Shown here one piece after another: positions 17,940 to 25,117 of a stretch of DNA of 64,000 bases (its first letter is position 1; every line of letters starts with the position of its first letter). The position numbers and the translations under genes were made by a program. The stretch comes from Leucobacter chromiisoli (GTDB lineage: Bacteria > Actinomycetota > Actinomycetes > Actinomycetales > Microbacteriaceae): positions 62,001-126,000 of the forward strand of contig NZ_JAEHOH010000010.1 in the NCBI RefSeq assembly GCF_016522505.1, read 5' to 3'. The notes beneath the pieces are model-generated. The model was given only the letters and a program-made list of their open reading frames with translations, made no database searches and was not told where the DNA came from.

Positions 17940-19222
17940 GCGAGCCCTTCGACGCCGTCGACGTCATCCGGGCCAAGCGCGACGGAGCCGTCGTGCCCGA
18001 GCGCGAGCTGCGGTGGCTGATCGACGCCTACACCCGCGGATACGTGTCGGACGCCCAGATGGCCGCCTTTGCGATGGCCGTGTTCCAGCGGGGGATGGGG
18101 CGCGAGGAGATCCGCTCGCTGACGGGGGCGATGATCGACTCGGGGGAGCGGATGAGCTTCTCGAGCCTGGGGAAGCGCACCGTCGACAAGCACTCGACGG
18201 GCGGGGTGGGCGACAAGATCACGCTGCCGCTCGCCCCGCTCGTCGCCTCGTTCGGCGTCGCCGTGCCGCAGCTCTCCGGCCGCGGCCTCGGGCACACGGG
18301 TGGCACGCTCGACAAGCTCGAGTCGATCCCGGGGTGGCGGGCCGAGCTCTCGAACGCCGAGATGCTCGCCCAGCTGCGGGAGGCGGGCGCGGTGATCTGC
18401 GCCGCCGGTTCCGGACTGGCGCCGGCCGACAGGAAGCTCTACGCCCTGCGCGATGTCACGGCGACGGTCGACTCGATCCCCCTCATCGCGTCGAGCATCA
18501 TGTCGAAGAAGATCGCCGAGGGCACCGACGCCCTGGTGCTCGACGTCAAGTTCGGCTCCGGCGCCTTCATGCGCGAGCTCGAGGACGCGCGCGAGCTCGC
18601 GCGCACGATGGTCGAGCTCGGCGCCGACTCGGGGGTCGCGACGACGGCGCTGCTGACCGACATGTCGGTGCCGCTGGGGCGCGCGATCGGCAACGCGAAC
18701 GAGGTGCGCGAGTCGGCGGAGGTGCTCGCCGGCGAGGGCCCGGCCGACGTGCGGGAGCTGACCCTCGCCCTGGCCAGGGAGATGCTCGCGCTCGCCGGCC
18801 TGCCCGACGCCGACGTCGAGGCGGCGCTCGACGGCGGCCGGGCGATGGACGCGTGGCGGGCGATGATCCGCGCGCAGGGCGGCGACCCCGACGCCCCGCT
18901 GCCGATCGCCCGCGAGACCTGCGTCGTCGCGGCGCCCCGTGCGGGCGTCGTGACGGAGACGGACGCGCTCTCCTTCGGCGTCGCAGCCTGGCGTCTCGGG
19001 GCGGGACGCGCCCGGGCCGAGGACGCGGTCGCGCACGCGGCCGGGATCGAGCTGCACGCGAAGCCCGGCGACCGGGTGGTCGCCGGGCAGCCGCTGTTCA
19101 CCCTCTTCGCCGATGAGGAGCACCGCTTCGAGCGGGCCCTCGAGGCCCTCCAGGGCGGGTGGAGCATCGGCTCCGAGCCGGTGGAGCGGGGGCCGCTCGT
19201 GCGCGAGCGCATCGCACCGTGA
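17936..19222 (+). CDS. deoA: thymidine phosphorylase
   Basis: Phosphorolysis of thymidine (or other pyrimidine nucleosides) to base and deoxyribose-1-phosphate. The 428-residue protein has the family signature SGRGLGHTGGTLDKLESIPG, the phosphate loop KHSTGGVGDK and the C-terminal alpha/beta domain. Length is normal. Translationally coupled to cdd by ATGA, so uridine made by Cdd can be processed by DeoA. A short inverted repeat overlaps the stop codon (terminator candidate). Confidence 0.96.
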   Translation: MSEPFDAVDVIRAKRDGAVVPERELRWLIDAYTRGYVSDAQMAAFAMAVFQRGMGREEIRSLTGAMIDSGERMSFSSLGKRTVDKHSTGGVGDKITLPLAPLVASFGVAVPQLSGRGLGHTGGTLDKLESIPGWRAELSNAEMLAQLREAGAVICAAGSGLAPADRKLYALRDVTATVDSIPLIASSIMSKKIAEGTDALVLDVKFGSGAFMRELEDARELARTMVELGADSGVATTALLTDMSVPLGRAIGNANEVRESAEVLAGEGPADVRELTLALAREMLALAGLPDADVEAALDGGRAMDAWRAMIRAQGGDPDAPLPIARETCVVAAPRAGVVTETDALSFGVAAWRLGAGRARAEDAVAHAAGIELHAKPGDRVVAGQPLFTLFADEEHRFERALEALQGGWSIGSEPVERGPLVRERIAP

Positions 19223-19239
19223 GGAATCCGCACCTCACG
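19218..19239 (+). terminator. possible terminator after deoA
   Basis: CGTGAGG and CCTCACG form a perfect 7-bp stem with an 8-base loop, overlapping the deoA stop codon. No T-run follows, which is common in actinobacteria, so this is a weak call. Confidence 0.35.
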
Positions 19240-19284
19240 TTCCGGCGGGCCCGCGCGTCTTCACGGTAGAGAGGGGAGATGACG

Positions 19285-19827
19285 ATGAACACCGAGGCGA
19301 GCGGGACGGGCGCGTCGACGACGCGGCACGCGTGGACCGGCACCGAGCTCGGCGAGCTGCTGATGGTCGCCTGCGACGCCGGCGTGACCGGCCTGTACTT
19401 CCCATCGCACCGCCGCATGCCCGATGCGTCGGGGTTCGGGCCGCGCGTCGACGCCGCGAGCGATCCGCTACTCGCCCGCACCCGCGCGCAGCTGGCCGAG
19501 TACTTCGCCGGATCGCGGCGCGAGTTCGACGTGCCGCTCGCCCCCGCTGGGGATGAGTTCTCCGAGCGGGTCTGGCTGATCCTGCGCGAGATCCCCTACG
19601 GGGAGACGACGACCTACGGCGCCATCGCGGCCCGTCTCGGCGAGCCGCGCCTCGCGCAGCGCGTCGGCCAGGCTGTGGGGCGGAACCCGGTGAGCATCAT
19701 CGTTCCGTGCCACCGCGTGGTCGGCGCCGACGGCTCGCTGACGGGGTACGCGGGGGGCCTCGAGCGCAAGCGGCGGCTGCTGGAGATCGAGGAGCCCCCC
19801 GAGGCCGCGGCCTCGCGGCTGTTCTGA
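19285..19827 (+). CDS. ogt: methylated-DNA--[protein]-cysteine S-methyltransferase
   Basis: A suicide DNA repair protein that moves an alkyl group from O6-alkylguanine (and O4-alkylthymine) to its own cysteine. IIVPCHRVVGADGS holds the acceptor Cys, and YGETTTYGAIA and GRNP are the DNA-binding helix-turn-helix elements. The 180-residue length is usual for Ogt. GGGGAG at 19273-19278 sits six bases before the ATG at 19285; the ATG at 19279 would have no spacing. Followed after 40 bases by a sigma factor and a second methyltransferase gene. Confidence 0.93.
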   Translation: MNTEASGTGASTTRHAWTGTELGELLMVACDAGVTGLYFPSHRRMPDASGFGPRVDAASDPLLARTRAQLAEYFAGSRREFDVPLAPAGDEFSERVWLILREIPYGETTTYGAIAARLGEPRLAQRVGQAVGRNPVSIIVPCHRVVGADGSLTGYAGGLERKRRLLEIEEPPEAAASRLF

Positions 19828-19867
19828 GGGGCGAGCGGCAAGCGCGCCGACGTCTAGGGTGATCGGG

Positions 19868-20473
19868 ATGAGAGAACCGTTCGAGCAGGCCGTGCAGCGG
19901 CACGGGGCGACCGTGCTGCGGGTGTGCCGCGCCGTGCTGGGCGCGGGGCCCGATGCCGACGACGCCTGGTCGGAGACCTTCCTCGCGGCGATGCGCGCGT
20001 GGCCCGAACTGCCCGAGACGACCAATGTGGAGGCGTGGCTCGTGCGCGTCTCTCGGCGCAAGGCGATCGACATCACCCGCGCCAGGGCGAGACGGGCGAT
20101 CCCGAGCGACGAGATCCCGGATCGTCCGTCGCCGCTCGGCAACCCCGGCGGCGACGAGCTCGGACTGTGGGCCGCGGTCGCGGACCTGCCCGAGCGGCAG
20201 CGGCTCGCCATCGCCTACCACTACCTCGGCGGCCTGCCGCACGCCGAGACCGCGGCGATCATCGGCGGCAGCGCGGAGGCGGTGCGGCGAGCGGCGTCGG
20301 ACGGCGTCGGTGCACTGCGACGCCGGTATCGCGCGGACGAGGAGCAGGCCAGCGCCGAGGCGGGGAGAGGCCGCGCGGGGGAGCGAATTCGCGCGGAGGA
20401 GCGGAACGGCCCGGAGGAGCGGAACGGCGCGGGCGCGCGGGCCCGCGCACGAGAGAGGAGAGCGGAATCGTGA
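19868..20473 (+). CDS. RNA polymerase sigma factor, sigma-70 (ECF-like)
   Basis: A small two-domain sigma factor of about 201 residues. Region 2 runs through AWSETFLAAMRAW and AWLVRVSRRKAIDITR; region 4 is DLPERQRLAIAYHYLGGLPHAE followed by a GGSAEAVRR recognition helix. The last ~45 residues are a Glu/Arg/Ala/Gly low-complexity tail. A TAGGGT -10 box at 19855-19860 supports a leaderless ATG at 19868, with the GTG at 19859 as alternative. The stop overlaps the next gene (GTGA), so it is co-translated with an alkyltransferase. No anti-sigma gene is adjacent. Confidence 0.88.
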   Translation: MREPFEQAVQRHGATVLRVCRAVLGAGPDADDAWSETFLAAMRAWPELPETTNVEAWLVRVSRRKAIDITRARARRAIPSDEIPDRPSPLGNPGGDELGLWAAVADLPERQRLAIAYHYLGGLPHAETAAIIGGSAEAVRRAASDGVGALRRRYRADEEQASAEAGRGRAGERIRAEERNGPEERNGAGARARARERRAES

Positions 20474-21081
20474 ACGACGGAGAGTCCGAGCGCGACGCCA
20501 TGTTCCCAGTGACCGGCGCCGATCTGGCGGGACTGCACGAGCTGCTCGTCTCCCGCGCGGGGCAGCAGGGGCTCATCGAGGTGGCCTATCGCACGATCGA
20601 CACGCCGCTCGGCCGGCTGCTCCTCGCCTCGACGGCCAGGGGGCTCGCGCGCGTCGCCTTCGAGCGGGAGGGGTTCGACCGGGTGCTGGAGGCCCTCGCC
20701 GGGCGTCTCGGCCCGCGCGTGCTCGAGGCGCCGCGGCGGCTGGACGAGGCCGCGAGCGAACTGGACGAGTACTTCGCGGGCGCTCGCCGCGGCTTCGAGC
20801 TGCCGATCGACTACGTGCTCTCGTCCGGGTTCCGCGGCACGGTGCAGCGGCTCCTGCCGAGCATCGCCTACGGCAGCACGCGCAGCTACAAGGACGTCGC
20901 CGAGCTCGCGGGCAACCCGCGAGCGGTCCGAGCGGTCGGAACGGCGTGCGCGACGAACCCGCTGCCCGTCGTCGTGCCGTGCCACCGCGTGCTGCGCAGC
21001 GACGGCGGTCTCGGCGGCTACATCGGCGGCCTCGACGCGAAGGCGGCGCTGCTCGCCCTGGAGCGGGAGCGCGGGGCGTAG
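20470..21081 (+). CDS. second methylated-DNA--[protein]-cysteine S-methyltransferase
   Basis: A second alkyltransferase of about 203 residues, only distantly like the one at 19285. VVVPCHRVLRSDGGLGGYIGG carries the acceptor Cys; YGSTRSYKDVAELAGNP is the DNA-reading part. The N-terminal half has the ribonuclease-like fold typical of Ada C-terminal/Ogt proteins. It starts at a GTG at 20470 with AGAGAGGAGAG upstream and is translationally coupled to the sigma factor. This sigma-methyltransferase pairing suggests a dedicated response to DNA alkylation, as a substitute for Ada; that role is inference. Confidence 0.9.
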   Translation: MNDGESERDAMFPVTGADLAGLHELLVSRAGQQGLIEVAYRTIDTPLGRLLLASTARGLARVAFEREGFDRVLEALAGRLGPRVLEAPRRLDEAASELDEYFAGARRGFELPIDYVLSSGFRGTVQRLLPSIAYGSTRSYKDVAELAGNPRAVRAVGTACATNPLPVVVPCHRVLRSDGGLGGYIGGLDAKAALLALERERGA

Positions 21082-21159
21082 CGCCCGACGTCTTGCCACA
21101 ACTCCGACATTCGAAGCAAGGCTCTGCTCGAAACCGGTTCTCCGTCCTACGATCGTCAC

Positions 21160-21243
21160 ATGAAGACGGTGTTCTCGATGTGGCTCCTGATGATCGCGGT
21201 CGGGCTGGTGTTCATGTTCGCCGTCGTGGCGATGGGGAGGTGA
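21160..21243 (+). CDS. 27-residue single-span membrane peptide
   Basis: A short open frame, MKTVFSMWLLMIAV and on to GR, made of one hydrophobic helix with a Lys near the N-terminus and Arg at the end. A TACGAT -10 box at 21148-21153 puts the transcript start on its ATG (leaderless). Its last codons hold the GGGGAGG ribosome site for the following DUF6766 gene, so translation of the two is likely linked. It could be a true micro-membrane protein or a leader peptide; there is no homology argument. Confidence 0.5.
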   Translation: MKTVFSMWLLMIAVGLVFMFAVVAMGR

Positions 21244-21248
21244 GCGCG

Positions 21249-21926
21249 ATGCTCGCACGCGTGAGGGATCACGGCCTCTCGCTCGCCTTCGCGGCTGTGT
21301 TCCTGCTGACGCTGCTGGGTCAGTCGTTCGCCGGTCTCGCCGCCTACAACGAGGAGCAGGCGGCGCACGGGGCCGCGACCGAGAGCTGGCTCTCGTTCGT
21401 CACCTCCTCCGACTTCGTCGTCGACGTCGCGGAGAACTGGCAGTCGGAGTACCTGCAGTTCTTCCTCTTCATCCTCGCCACCGTGTGGCTCGTGCAGCGC
21501 GGCTCGCCCGAGTCCAAGAAACCGGGGGACGAGGGGCTCGGCACCGACGAGGACCAGCTGATGGGCGAGCACGCGCGACCCGACTCGCCGAAATGGGCGA
21601 AGGCGTTCGGCTGGCGCAGGTGGGTGTTCAGCAACTCCCTGCTGCTCACGATGGGCACGGTCTTCGTGCTGTCGTGGCTGGCGCAGGCGCTCGCCGGCAC
21701 CGTGGTCTACAACTCGGAGCAGGAGCTGCACGGTCAGCCCGCGCTGACCGTCGGGGGGTACATGCTCTCCGCCGACTTCTGGAACCGCACTCTGCAGAAC
21801 TGGCAGTCCGAGCTGCTCGCCGTCGGCAGCATGGTCGCGCTCTCGATCTTCCTGCGCCAGCGCGGATCGTCCGAGTCGAAGCCGGTGGGCACCCCGCACG
21901 GGCAGAGCGCGGTCGAGGCGGAGTGA
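21249..21926 (+). CDS. DUF6766 family membrane protein
   Basis: A protein of about 225 residues with four hydrophobic segments in two repeated halves. Each half has a TM helix ending in the LLGQSFAG/LAQALAGT type of motif, then YNEEQAAHG or YNSEQELHG, then ENWQSEYLQFF or QNWQSELLAVG and a Q-R-GS-x-ESK end. The internal duplication is plain. Function of the DUF6766 family is unknown; it is frequent in soil bacteria. GGGGAGG at 21234-21240 fits the ATG at 21249; a GTG at 21240 overlapping the previous stop is the alternative. Confidence 0.85.
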   Translation: MLARVRDHGLSLAFAAVFLLTLLGQSFAGLAAYNEEQAAHGAATESWLSFVTSSDFVVDVAENWQSEYLQFFLFILATVWLVQRGSPESKKPGDEGLGTDEDQLMGEHARPDSPKWAKAFGWRRWVFSNSLLLTMGTVFVLSWLAQALAGTVVYNSEQELHGQPALTVGGYMLSADFWNRTLQNWQSELLAVGSMVALSIFLRQRGSSESKPVGTPHGQSAVEAE

Positions 21927-21929
21927 GTC

Positions 21930-22406
21930 ATGTCAGACGGTGAGGGGGCGGCCGTTCACGGGCGGGAGCGGGGGCGGGATCACGGGTTCGCGGTCGAGCC
22001 GGTGACCTCGCTGCGGCAACTCGTCCAATTGCTCGAGCGCTATCCGGATCTCTACGTGCGGTACTCGAGGGGCCCCGCCGCGGATGCCTCGAAGAGCAGC
22101 ATCGACACCGAGAGCGGCCTGGAGCTGCCGGGGCTGTCGGTGAACCCGCTGAGCGCCGAACCGTGGTGGTGCCGACCGGTGGAGGACTGGCTGGCGCGGC
22201 AGCTCTGCCAGTACAAGCACCTGGCCGAGCGCAATCCCGCGCGGTTCGCGTGGACCCTCACGGGGCGCACCGTGGCGCGCGGGCCCGACTGCGAGCCCCT
22301 GCTCGCGGAGACCATCCCGATCGCACTGCTGAGCCGCGAGCTGCTCGCGGAGGCCGAAGCGCGCTATGAGCGCAACTTCCGGGCGGGCCACGGCCCCGAG
22401 GACTGA
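21930..22406 (+). CDS. DUF6098-like hypothetical protein
   Basis: A soluble 158-residue protein. After a Gly/Arg-rich N-terminus come YPDLYVRYSRGP, ESGLELPGLSVNPL and EPWWCRPVEDWLARQLCQY, which match my memory of the DUF6098 family. The function is unknown. It begins three bases after the DUF6766 stop, so the two are probably co-transcribed. Confidence 0.75.
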   Translation: MSDGEGAAVHGRERGRDHGFAVEPVTSLRQLVQLLERYPDLYVRYSRGPAADASKSSIDTESGLELPGLSVNPLSAEPWWCRPVEDWLARQLCQYKHLAERNPARFAWTLTGRTVARGPDCEPLLAETIPIALLSRELLAEAEARYERNFRAGHGPED

Positions 22407-22411
22407 CCCTC

Positions 22412-22425
22412 GTCGCCCGGGCGAC
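22412..22425. terminator. palindrome between convergent genes, possible bidirectional terminator
   Basis: GTCGCCCGGGCGAC is a perfect 14-bp palindrome in the 37-base gap between two converging stop codons. The stem is short (five pairs with a four-base loop) and lacks T-runs, so the call is tentative. Confidence 0.3.
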
Positions 22426-22443
22426 CCGCCATCCGCGGGCCGC

Positions 22444-23943
22444 TCAGCGCTGCTCGAGATCGCGGACGGCGGGCCCCTCCAGCAGCTCGCCGCGCGCCGA
22501 GAAGCGCGAACCGTGCAGCGGGCAGTCCCAGGAGCGCTCGGCGGCGTTCCAGTTGAGCACCCCGCCCAGGTGGGTGCACACGCCCGAGACCCGGCACTGC
22601 ACGCCGTCCACCCGCGAGACGCCGACGGGGGAGAGGCCCTCGCGCACGACGACGCCCTCGCCCTCGGCGAGCGGGCCGGGGTCGCCCTCGGGCTGCGTCT
22701 CCGCGCTCGCCCAGCCGGACACGACCCGCCCCGCCACCGAGACGTTGGCGGCGGCCGCGGCGCCGAGCGTCGCCGCGCCGAGCCCGTGCTCGCGCAGTTT
22801 CCGGGCCCAGTCCAGCCGGCCCCCGAGGATGTCGGCCGAGAGGGTGAGTGCGGCGGCGATCGCGTTGGTCATGCCCCACTTGTTGTAGCCGGTGGCGGCG
22901 AAGATGCGCTCGTGGCTGCCGACGACGGGGCCCGCGAAGGGCACTCGCGAGTGCGCCCGGTAATCCTGCGCGCCCCACCACGCGATCCGTTTCGCGCCGG
23001 CGAAGTTCTGCGCCGTCCACTCGTCGAGCTCGCGCAGCGCGCTGGGCGTGCTCGCCGATCGCCCCGTGACGTGGGACCCTCCTCCCACCACGAGCACGTC
23101 GCTCCCGTCGAGACCCGCGGCGGTGCGCAGCGAGCGGGTCGGCCCGTCGGCCGAGACGTACATCCCGTAGGGCAGATCCGTCTGCGGCAGACGGTAGGCG
23201 GCGGCGTAGGAGCGCGTCGGCTCGAGGCGCGCGAAGAACATGCCGCGGTCGAGGATCGGGACGCCGGTCGCGAGCACGCAGACCTGGGCGGTCAGCGGGC
23301 CGAGCGTGGTCTCGACGTCGACGCCCACCGAGTCGGCCTCCGCCCCGAGCACACGGCAGCCCTCCACGAGCATCCCGCCGCGCTCGCGCAGCTCCACGGC
23401 CAGCTCGGTCAGCACCGCCATCGGCTGCAGCTGCGCCTGCTCCTCGAGCTGCAGCGCGCCCTGGACGGGGAACGGGAGGCCGATGTCGGCGGGTCCCTCG
23501 ACGAGGCGGGCCGGAATGCCTGCGGCCGCCGAGGCGTCGAACTCGGCCTCCAGCGTCGGCACACCCGCGTCCGTGGCCGCATAGGTGTAGGCCGGCCGCC
23601 GGTCCGCCGGTGCACCGCGGCGCGTCAGTTCGCGGAGCAGCCAGGCCTGGCCCTCGCGGTTCGCCTGCGCGTAGGCGCGCAGCACCTCGTCTCCCGCGTG
23701 CTTGCGGATCTCGCTCAGCACGGTGCCCTGCAGCAGACTCAGCTTTCCCGTCGTGTTCCCCGTCGTCACCGAGCCCACATCCCGCGCCTCGAGCACCAGC
23801 ACCCGCTGCCCCGCACGTGCGAGGAGCACCGCGGTCGTGAGCCCGGTGAGCCCCGCTCCGGCCACGACGACATCCCACCTCTCCTTCGCGGGGAAGGGGT
23901 CGGTTCGTACCGGGGCCGCGGTCAGTCTCCACAGTGAGCTCAT
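22444..23943 (-). CDS. FAD-dependent oxidoreductase with C-terminal Rieske [2Fe-2S] domain
   Basis: A 499-residue flavoprotein of the DAO (glycine oxidase-like) family. The dinucleotide loop VVVAGAGLTGLTTAVLLA lies at about residues 25-42, followed by ARDVGSVTTGNTTGKLS. The C-terminal ~90 residues form a Rieske cluster site: CTHLGG and, 17 residues on, CPLHGSRF, giving two Cys and two His ligands. This fusion is common in actinobacteria and bacilli; the electron donor and substrate are unknown. Convergent with DUF6098 and divergent from the small gene at 24201. Confidence 0.9.
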   Translation of the reverse strand: MSSLWRLTAAPVRTDPFPAKERWDVVVAGAGLTGLTTAVLLARAGQRVLVLEARDVGSVTTGNTTGKLSLLQGTVLSEIRKHAGDEVLRAYAQANREGQAWLLRELTRRGAPADRRPAYTYAATDAGVPTLEAEFDASAAAGIPARLVEGPADIGLPFPVQGALQLEEQAQLQPMAVLTELAVELRERGGMLVEGCRVLGAEADSVGVDVETTLGPLTAQVCVLATGVPILDRGMFFARLEPTRSYAAAYRLPQTDLPYGMYVSADGPTRSLRTAAGLDGSDVLVVGGGSHVTGRSASTPSALRELDEWTAQNFAGAKRIAWWGAQDYRAHSRVPFAGPVVGSHERIFAATGYNKWGMTNAIAAALTLSADILGGRLDWARKLREHGLGAATLGAAAAANVSVAGRVVSGWASAETQPEGDPGPLAEGEGVVVREGLSPVGVSRVDGVQCRVSGVCTHLGGVLNWNAAERSWDCPLHGSRFSARGELLEGPAVRDLEQR

Positions 23944-24146
23944 GTCCGCGAACCTAGGCGGCAGGCGCTCATTCCCGCCAGGGGCTTGACATCGTGCGGT
24001 CCCGGGCGGCGCATGCCGTTCGATGGCACCGAGCGGACTGCGACGGCGGTGCGTCGACGGTGCCCCCGTGCGGGGCAGGATAGGCGCCCCTCGGCCGACC
24101 TGCAAGGCTGTGTCGGTCGCCTCGGATCCCGTCGATCCTGAATACC

Positions 24147-24180
24147 GAACCGGAGCAGGAAACGAACCGGAGAAGGAAAC
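24147..24180. repeat. two tandem 17-bp repeats in a divergent promoter region
   Basis: The unit GAACCGGAGCAGGAAAC (24147-24163) is followed at once by a copy with one change, C to A (24164-24180). They lie 20 bases before the start codon at 24201 and next to its ribosome site, in the 257-base gap between the FAD oxidoreductase and that gene. They could be a regulator site or an mRNA feature. Confidence 0.6.
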
Positions 24181-24200
24181 CGAGTTAAGGAGGAACGACC

Positions 24201-24434
24201 ATGAGCATCGAATCCGACACCCCGGTGAAGGACCGCACCTACGATCTCGTCAGCGTGCTCGAGTCTTCGCTGCGCAACGCATGGACGATGGAGGCGTACA
24301 TCGCGGACGCCGAGCGCGAGGGCGACGAGGAACTCGCGGAGTGGTTCCGCAAGATTCAGCACAACAGCTTCAAGGCGGGGGAGCAGGGGAAGCAGCTCCT
24401 GCGCGAGCGGCTGGGGCGGAGCGCGCAGGGCTGA
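24201..24434 (+). CDS. small helical protein, unknown function
   Basis: A 77-residue acidic protein, predicted almost wholly alpha-helical (VSVLESSLRNAWTMEAYIAD, then EELAEWFRKIQHNSFKAGEQ). A very strong AAGGAGG ribosome site precedes the ATG, which implies high translation. The helical pair with spaced Glu/His resembles half of a ferritin-like bundle, but it is too short to be a ferritin. It stands alone between a divergent oxidoreductase and a convergent MarR gene. Confidence 0.75.
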   Translation: MSIESDTPVKDRTYDLVSVLESSLRNAWTMEAYIADAEREGDEELAEWFRKIQHNSFKAGEQGKQLLRERLGRSAQG

Positions 24435-24447
24435 CCGGGTCCCTCGC

Positions 24448-25029
24448 CTATCCGCCCCGCGTCGGGCGGGCCCACTCCTCGTCGCGAAGCGAGAGCTCGC
24501 CCGCCATGTCGTCGAGGAAGCGGATGACCACCTCGCGCTCCTCGTCACTCAGGCGAGCAGCGGCGTGGAAGCGCTTCGCCTGCTGTCGGCCGACGGTCTG
24601 CATGGCAGCGGCCCGCGTCTCCGGCGTGATGGCGATCGCGAGCGCGCGGCGGTCGCTCGGGTGGGCGGCGCGCCTCACGTGACCCGCCCGTTCGAGCCGG
24701 TCGAGCAGCTTCGTCGTGGACGCGGTCGAGATCCCGAGATGCGAGGCGATCGCTCCCGGGGTCGCGACCGCGCCGCGGTTCTCGCAGACGATGAGGAAGT
24801 GGAGCGCGCGCATGTCGGTGTCGTTGAGCCTCATGTAGTCGCGGGAGGCCTCTGAGAGTCGCTGCTCCGCCTCGCGCAACCGGCCGAGTGCGGCCATCAG
24901 GCGGTTGATCTGCGGAATCTCCGCAGCATCCACCGACGTGCGATCGACCAGCTCGCCCCGCGGGTCGCTCGCGTCGAGGTCGTAGACGCTCGGGCGATCC
25001 GCCTCCCGGTGCTCGTCTGCTGCGGACAT
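24448..25029 (-). CDS. MarR family transcriptional regulator
   Basis: A 193-residue regulator. The winged-helix MarR core is at about residues 70-150: LHFLIVCENRGAVATPGAIASHLGI, STASTTKLLDRLERAGHVRR and the wing HPSDRRALAIAITPE (DxR motif). An N-terminal extension of about 40 residues precedes it. Divergent from the MMPL exporter with a palindromic site between them, so it most likely represses the exporter and itself; the ligand is unknown. Confidence 0.92.
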   Translation of the reverse strand: MSAADEHREADRPSVYDLDASDPRGELVDRTSVDAAEIPQINRLMAALGRLREAEQRLSEASRDYMRLNDTDMRALHFLIVCENRGAVATPGAIASHLGISTASTTKLLDRLERAGHVRRAAHPSDRRALAIAITPETRAAAMQTVGRQQAKRFHAAARLSDEEREVVIRFLDDMAGELSLRDEEWARPTRGG

Positions 25030-25058
25030 GATGCCATCGTATATCCCTCATGATTCGT

Positions 25059-25087
25059 GCTAGTCTTTTTTCTAGCTTGGCTAGCTA
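25059..25087. promoter_or_regulatory. putative MarR operator between regulator and MMPL exporter
   Basis: GCTAG (25059-25063), CTAGC (25072-25076) and GCTAG (25080-25084) make two nested inverted repeats: one with an 8-base spacer and one with a 3-base spacer. TAGCTA at 25082-25087 is a further palindrome. CTAG is rare elsewhere in this DNA. The cluster lies 30 bases upstream of the MarR start and 31 bases before the exporter ATG. Confidence 0.6.
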
Positions 25088-25117
25088 AATGGAGTCGCGG
25101 AGATCGGGGGACAGCTC

